DNA from: Mesorhizobium amorphae
GTDB taxonomy: Bacteria > Pseudomonadota > Alphaproteobacteria > Rhizobiales > Rhizobiaceae
Reading direction: 5' to 3'
Length of the DNA: 64,000 bases
Assembly: GCF_014843845.1 (NCBI RefSeq)
Contig: NZ_JHQS01000058.1
Coordinates: forward strand, 24,439-88,438
Shown here: positions 61,998 through 64,000 of the stretch, one piece after another
Layout of the letters: the number at the start of each line of letters is the position of its first letter
Numbering within the stretch: the stretch's first letter is position 1
Notes under the pieces: generated by a model
Seen by the model: only the letters and a program-made list of their open reading frames with translations
What the model was told of the DNA's origin: nothing
Database searches by the model: none
Program-made: the position numbers and the translations under genes

Positions 61998-62990
61998 TCA
62001 GGAAAACAGCAGTGACGACAATTTGCGCCGCGCCGCGAGCGTCGCCTCGTCGGTCATGCCCCAGGCTTCGAAGAATTTCAGCAGCTGCGCCTTGGCGCCG
62101 TCATTGTTCCAGGTCCGGTCGGCCTTGATGATCGCCAAAAGATTGTCGGCCGCCTGCGTGCGCTCGCCCTTGGCGTTCTGGATCATGGCGAGGTCGAACC
62201 GTGCCTGATGATCGTCCGGATTTGCGGCCAGGCGCCGCTCGAACTCGTCCGGATTGCCGAGCGAGGCCGCCTGCGCGGCCAGCGCCATTTTGGTGCGCAG
62301 CGCGGCAAGCGCCGGCGCATCCTTCTTGGCTTCCGGCGCGCGGGCCAGGATGGCTTCCGCGCCTTGCGCATCGCCGGCCTCGAACAGAAGCTCGCCCAGC
62401 CCGGCGATCGCCTCGATCGTCTCCGGCGCCTGCTCCAGCACAGCATCATAAATATCGGCCGCGGTCTGGATGTCGCCGGCCTCGCGCGCTTCCGCAGCCG
62501 CGGCAAGCGCCTCGGCCACTTGCGGGGCGCCGCCAGCCTTGCCGCCGATCTTCTTGATGAACTCGCCGATCTGGCTCTCGGGAATGGCGCCCATGAAGCC
62601 GTCCACGGGCTGGCCGTCCTTGAAGGCGATGACCGCCGGTATCGACTGGATGCCGAGCTGGCCGGCGACCGAGGGGTGCTCGTCGATGTTCATCTTGACC
62701 AGCTTGACCGCACCGCCGGCGGCCTTGACCGCCTTTTCCAGCAGCGGCGTCAGCTGCTTGCACGGGCCGCACCAGGGCGCCCAGAAATCGACCAGAACCG
62801 GCTGCCTGCGCGATTCCTGGACGACATCTACGGCAAAGCCGGCCGTCGTCGTATCCTTGATGACGTCCGCCGGCGCCTGGCCAAGCGCGGCTTTCGCGCG
62901 CTCTGCGTCAGTGCCGCCATATTGCACTGTCGTGGCGTACTGGCCGGCATTGCTGCCGAATTGGCCGCCGAACGGATTGTTGTCGCTCAT
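61998..62990 (-). CDS. Thioredoxin-TPR protein, CnoX/YbbN-like
   Basis: A 330-residue protein: an Asn/Gly-rich N-terminus, a thioredoxin domain (about 45-155) with WCGPC (Cys74, Cys77), and a helical TPR-like C-terminal half (160-330; YDAVLEQAPETIEAIAGLGELL...). E. coli CnoX (YbbN) lacks the CxxC and works with GroEL in oxidative stress; here both cysteines are kept, so redox activity is likely. ATG 62988-62990. Followed by the LON-domain gene. Confidence 0.9.
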   Translation of the reverse strand: MSDNNPFGGQFGSNAGQYATTVQYGGTDAERAKAALGQAPADVIKDTTTAGFAVDVVQESRRQPVLVDFWAPWCGPCKQLTPLLEKAVKAAGGAVKLVKMNIDEHPSVAGQLGIQSIPAVIAFKDGQPVDGFMGAIPESQIGEFIKKIGGKAGGAPQVAEALAAAAEAREAGDIQTAADIYDAVLEQAPETIEAIAGLGELLFEAGDAQGAEAILARAPEAKKDAPALAALRTKMALAAQAASLGNPDEFERRLAANPDDHQARFDLAMIQNAKGERTQAADNLLAIIKADRTWNNDGAKAQLLKFFEAWGMTDEATLAARRKLSSLLFS

Positions 62991-63075
62991 GTCGTCGCCC
63001 TTCTGGTCGCGCCGCCCACCAGCGGAGGGGCGCAACGTCCTTCCTAGAGATCAGTTTTCGCCATCCATGTGGCGA

Positions 63076-63573
63076 TCATGCCGAGACTTTCAAGATAACA
63101 GCATCGTGTCCGGTTGCCTCGACGAATTTGACGAGATCGGCGGCAGCTATCGAGGTCGTCGCCTCATTGGTCAGCGGATGGGCGTTGATGACATCATGCC
63201 CCATCAGCTCCTGGTCGAGCACCACCTTGACCCGCCGCTCGGTGTCGTTGATCAGCCCGAAAACCGTGACCGCGCCCGGCGTGACCCCGAGAAGCTCCAT
63301 CAGCATCTCAGGCTTGCCGAAGGAGACCCGGCTGGCGGCGCCGATCAGCTGGTGGATCTGCTTGAGGTCGACCACAGCCTCCTCGCCGACGCTGACCAGG
63401 AAGAAATTGTCCTTCTTGTCCTTGAGGAACAGGTTCTTGGTGTGGCCGCCGGGGATCTCGCCGCGCAGGGCCTGCGAATCGGCGACCGTATAGAGCGGCG
63501 GGTGCCGCCGCGTCGAGACAGTGATGCCGAGGTCGGCGAGAAAGGCGAAAAGCTCGGCTTCGGTCTTCGGCAT
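63076..63573 (-). CDS. YbaK/ProXp-type aminoacyl-tRNA deacylase
   Basis: A 166-residue free-standing editing-domain protein (prolyl-tRNA synthetase associated domain, PrdX/ProXp-ala-like). GGHTKNLFLKDKKDNFFLVSV carries the catalytic-site Lys, and GVTPGAVTVFGLINDTERRVKVVLDQELM and HPLTNEATTSI are diagnostic. It probably hydrolyses mischarged tRNA-Pro (e.g. with Ala). ATG 63571-63573 is used; the longer frame to 63675 has a non-homologous leader. Confidence 0.9.
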   Translation of the reverse strand: MPKTEAELFAFLADLGITVSTRRHPPLYTVADSQALRGEIPGGHTKNLFLKDKKDNFFLVSVGEEAVVDLKQIHQLIGAASRVSFGKPEMLMELLGVTPGAVTVFGLINDTERRVKVVLDQELMGHDVINAHPLTNEATTSIAAADLVKFVEATGHDAVILKVSA

Positions 63574-63786
63574 CGGTCTTCTCTTCATCTCCAGCAGGGC
63601 CATGCCGTTTACGGCCAATGCTACCTCCCGGCAAGGCCGTCCCTGGAACGGACCGGCGAATCCTCGGTACCGCAAAACGGAGTCGGTCGCACTTGAGAGC
63701 TAGGCCAAAAAGCTCGTCATTTCCCTGTTGCAATCGCCGCGCTCTTCAGCCATATAGGCGCGGCTTGCGGCCCTAAAGCCGCGCGA

Positions 63787-63861
63787 GCGGGTGTAGCTCA
63801 GGGGTAGAGCACAACCTTGCCAAGGTTGGGGTCGAGCGTTCGAATCGCTTCACCCGCTCCA
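63787..63861 (+). tRNA. tRNA-Gly (GCC anticodon)
   Basis: Cloverleaf: acceptor stem GCGGGTG with CACCCGC, D arm GCTCAGGGGTAGAGC, anticodon loop CTTGCCAAG (anticodon GCC) on an ACAAC/GTTGG-type stem, and T arm GAGCGTTCGAATCGCTT. The discriminator T and an encoded CCA end at 63861. A terminator follows at 63891. Confidence 0.97.
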
Positions 63862-63890
63862 GTTTCCTTACGGGGATCAAGCACATACGA

Positions 63891-63920
63891 AAAGGCCGGA
63901 TCAATCCGGCCTTTTTCGTT
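63891..63920 (+). terminator. Rho-independent terminator of tRNA-Gly
   Basis: AAAGGCCGGA (63891-63900) pairs with TCCGGCCTTT (63905-63914) over a TCAA loop, followed by TTCGTTTT. Confidence 0.85.
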
Positions 63921-63955
63921 TTCAGGGGCAACGCCGCACTAGGCTGAATCGACAT

Positions 63956-64000
63956 TCATCGCATCCATAACATGGCGCAGGCGAGTTGGATGAAGCTGAG
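63956..64000 (-). pseudogene. Possible C-terminal end of a transposase (cut by window edge)
   Basis: On the minus strand the edge is open and encodes LSFIQLACAMLWMR before a TGA at 63956-63958. Endings of this kind (F-x-x-LA-x-x-x-W-x-R) are common in IS5-type transposases of rhizobia. Only 14 residues are visible, so identity and completeness cannot be judged. It would converge on tRNA-Gly. Confidence 0.35.

Overview
The window reads as a chromosomal stretch of a high-GC alphaproteobacterium of the Rhizobiales, most likely a Mesorhizobium-like member of the Phyllobacteriaceae. This is inferred from gene content and order (ccm genes divergent from acnA; ffh, chorismate mutase, rpsP; asd, leuB, leuD; imuA-imuB-dnaE2 under a GTTC-N7-GTTC SOS box; DUF1127, DUF2794 and IalB-type proteins) and from rhizobial-style palindromic intergenic repeats. 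No prophage, CRISPR array or integrated element is visible. The accessory content is one toxin-antitoxin pair, several repeat elements and a fragment that may be the end of a transposase gene at the right edge.

Layout. 1-1.9 kb: cut-off FMN reductase, SMP-30-type lactonase, DUF1127 protein. 2-4.4 kb: leftward cytochrome c maturation genes ccmA, ccmB, ccmD, ccmG, with ccmC absent from its expected place and two palindromic elements in or beside the operon. 4.7-15 kb: acnA, a ceramidase-like membrane protein, DUF1223, DUF2794, a GNAT, a Bax-inhibitor-1 protein and the YbbA/YbbP-type ABC exporter divergent from a TesA-like esterase. 15.8-24.9 kb: thpR, LMW phosphatase, phhB, DUF1232, IalB, rlmN, LysE, argG, a lytic transglycosylase and an amine oxidase. 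25-31.5 kb: zinc metallopeptidase, SH3 protein, a CPBP protease-GT4 operon, then ffh, chorismate mutase and rpsP. 31.6-37 kb: lipoprotein, SRPBCC, DoxX, bestrophin, ACT protein, the PemK-type toxin-antitoxin pair, a GNAT and asd. 37.5-46.5 kb: DEAD-box helicase, glycosyltransferase, a cold-shock/DUF805 fusion, leuB, VOC, RidA, a periplasmic protein, leuD and GNATs. 46.5-51.7 kb: a tight operon of DUF4173 membrane protein, response regulator, histidine kinase and FAD oxidoreductase. 52-59.2 kb: CitE-like lyase, DUF1737, then the SOS mutagenesis cassette imuA-imuB-dnaE2. 59.2-64 kb: LysE, a small membrane protein, a zincin, Trm112-like, LON-domain and thioredoxin-TPR proteins, a YbaK-domain deacylase and tRNA-Gly(GCC).

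Working together: CcmABDG serve cytochrome c biogenesis; LeuB and LeuD are two steps of leucine synthesis (leuC is not here); Ffh and S16 belong to translation and secretion; ImuA, ImuB and DnaE2 form an inducible translesion mutasome with a LexA box just upstream; the DUF4173-to-FAD-enzyme genes are packed as one transcription unit and suggest a membrane-linked sensing system of unknown signal. The least expected observations are the missing ccmC, a repeat that supplies the stop codon of ccmG, and rpsP ending at a strong terminator without rimM-trmD-rplS. No clearly new defence or mobile system was found.
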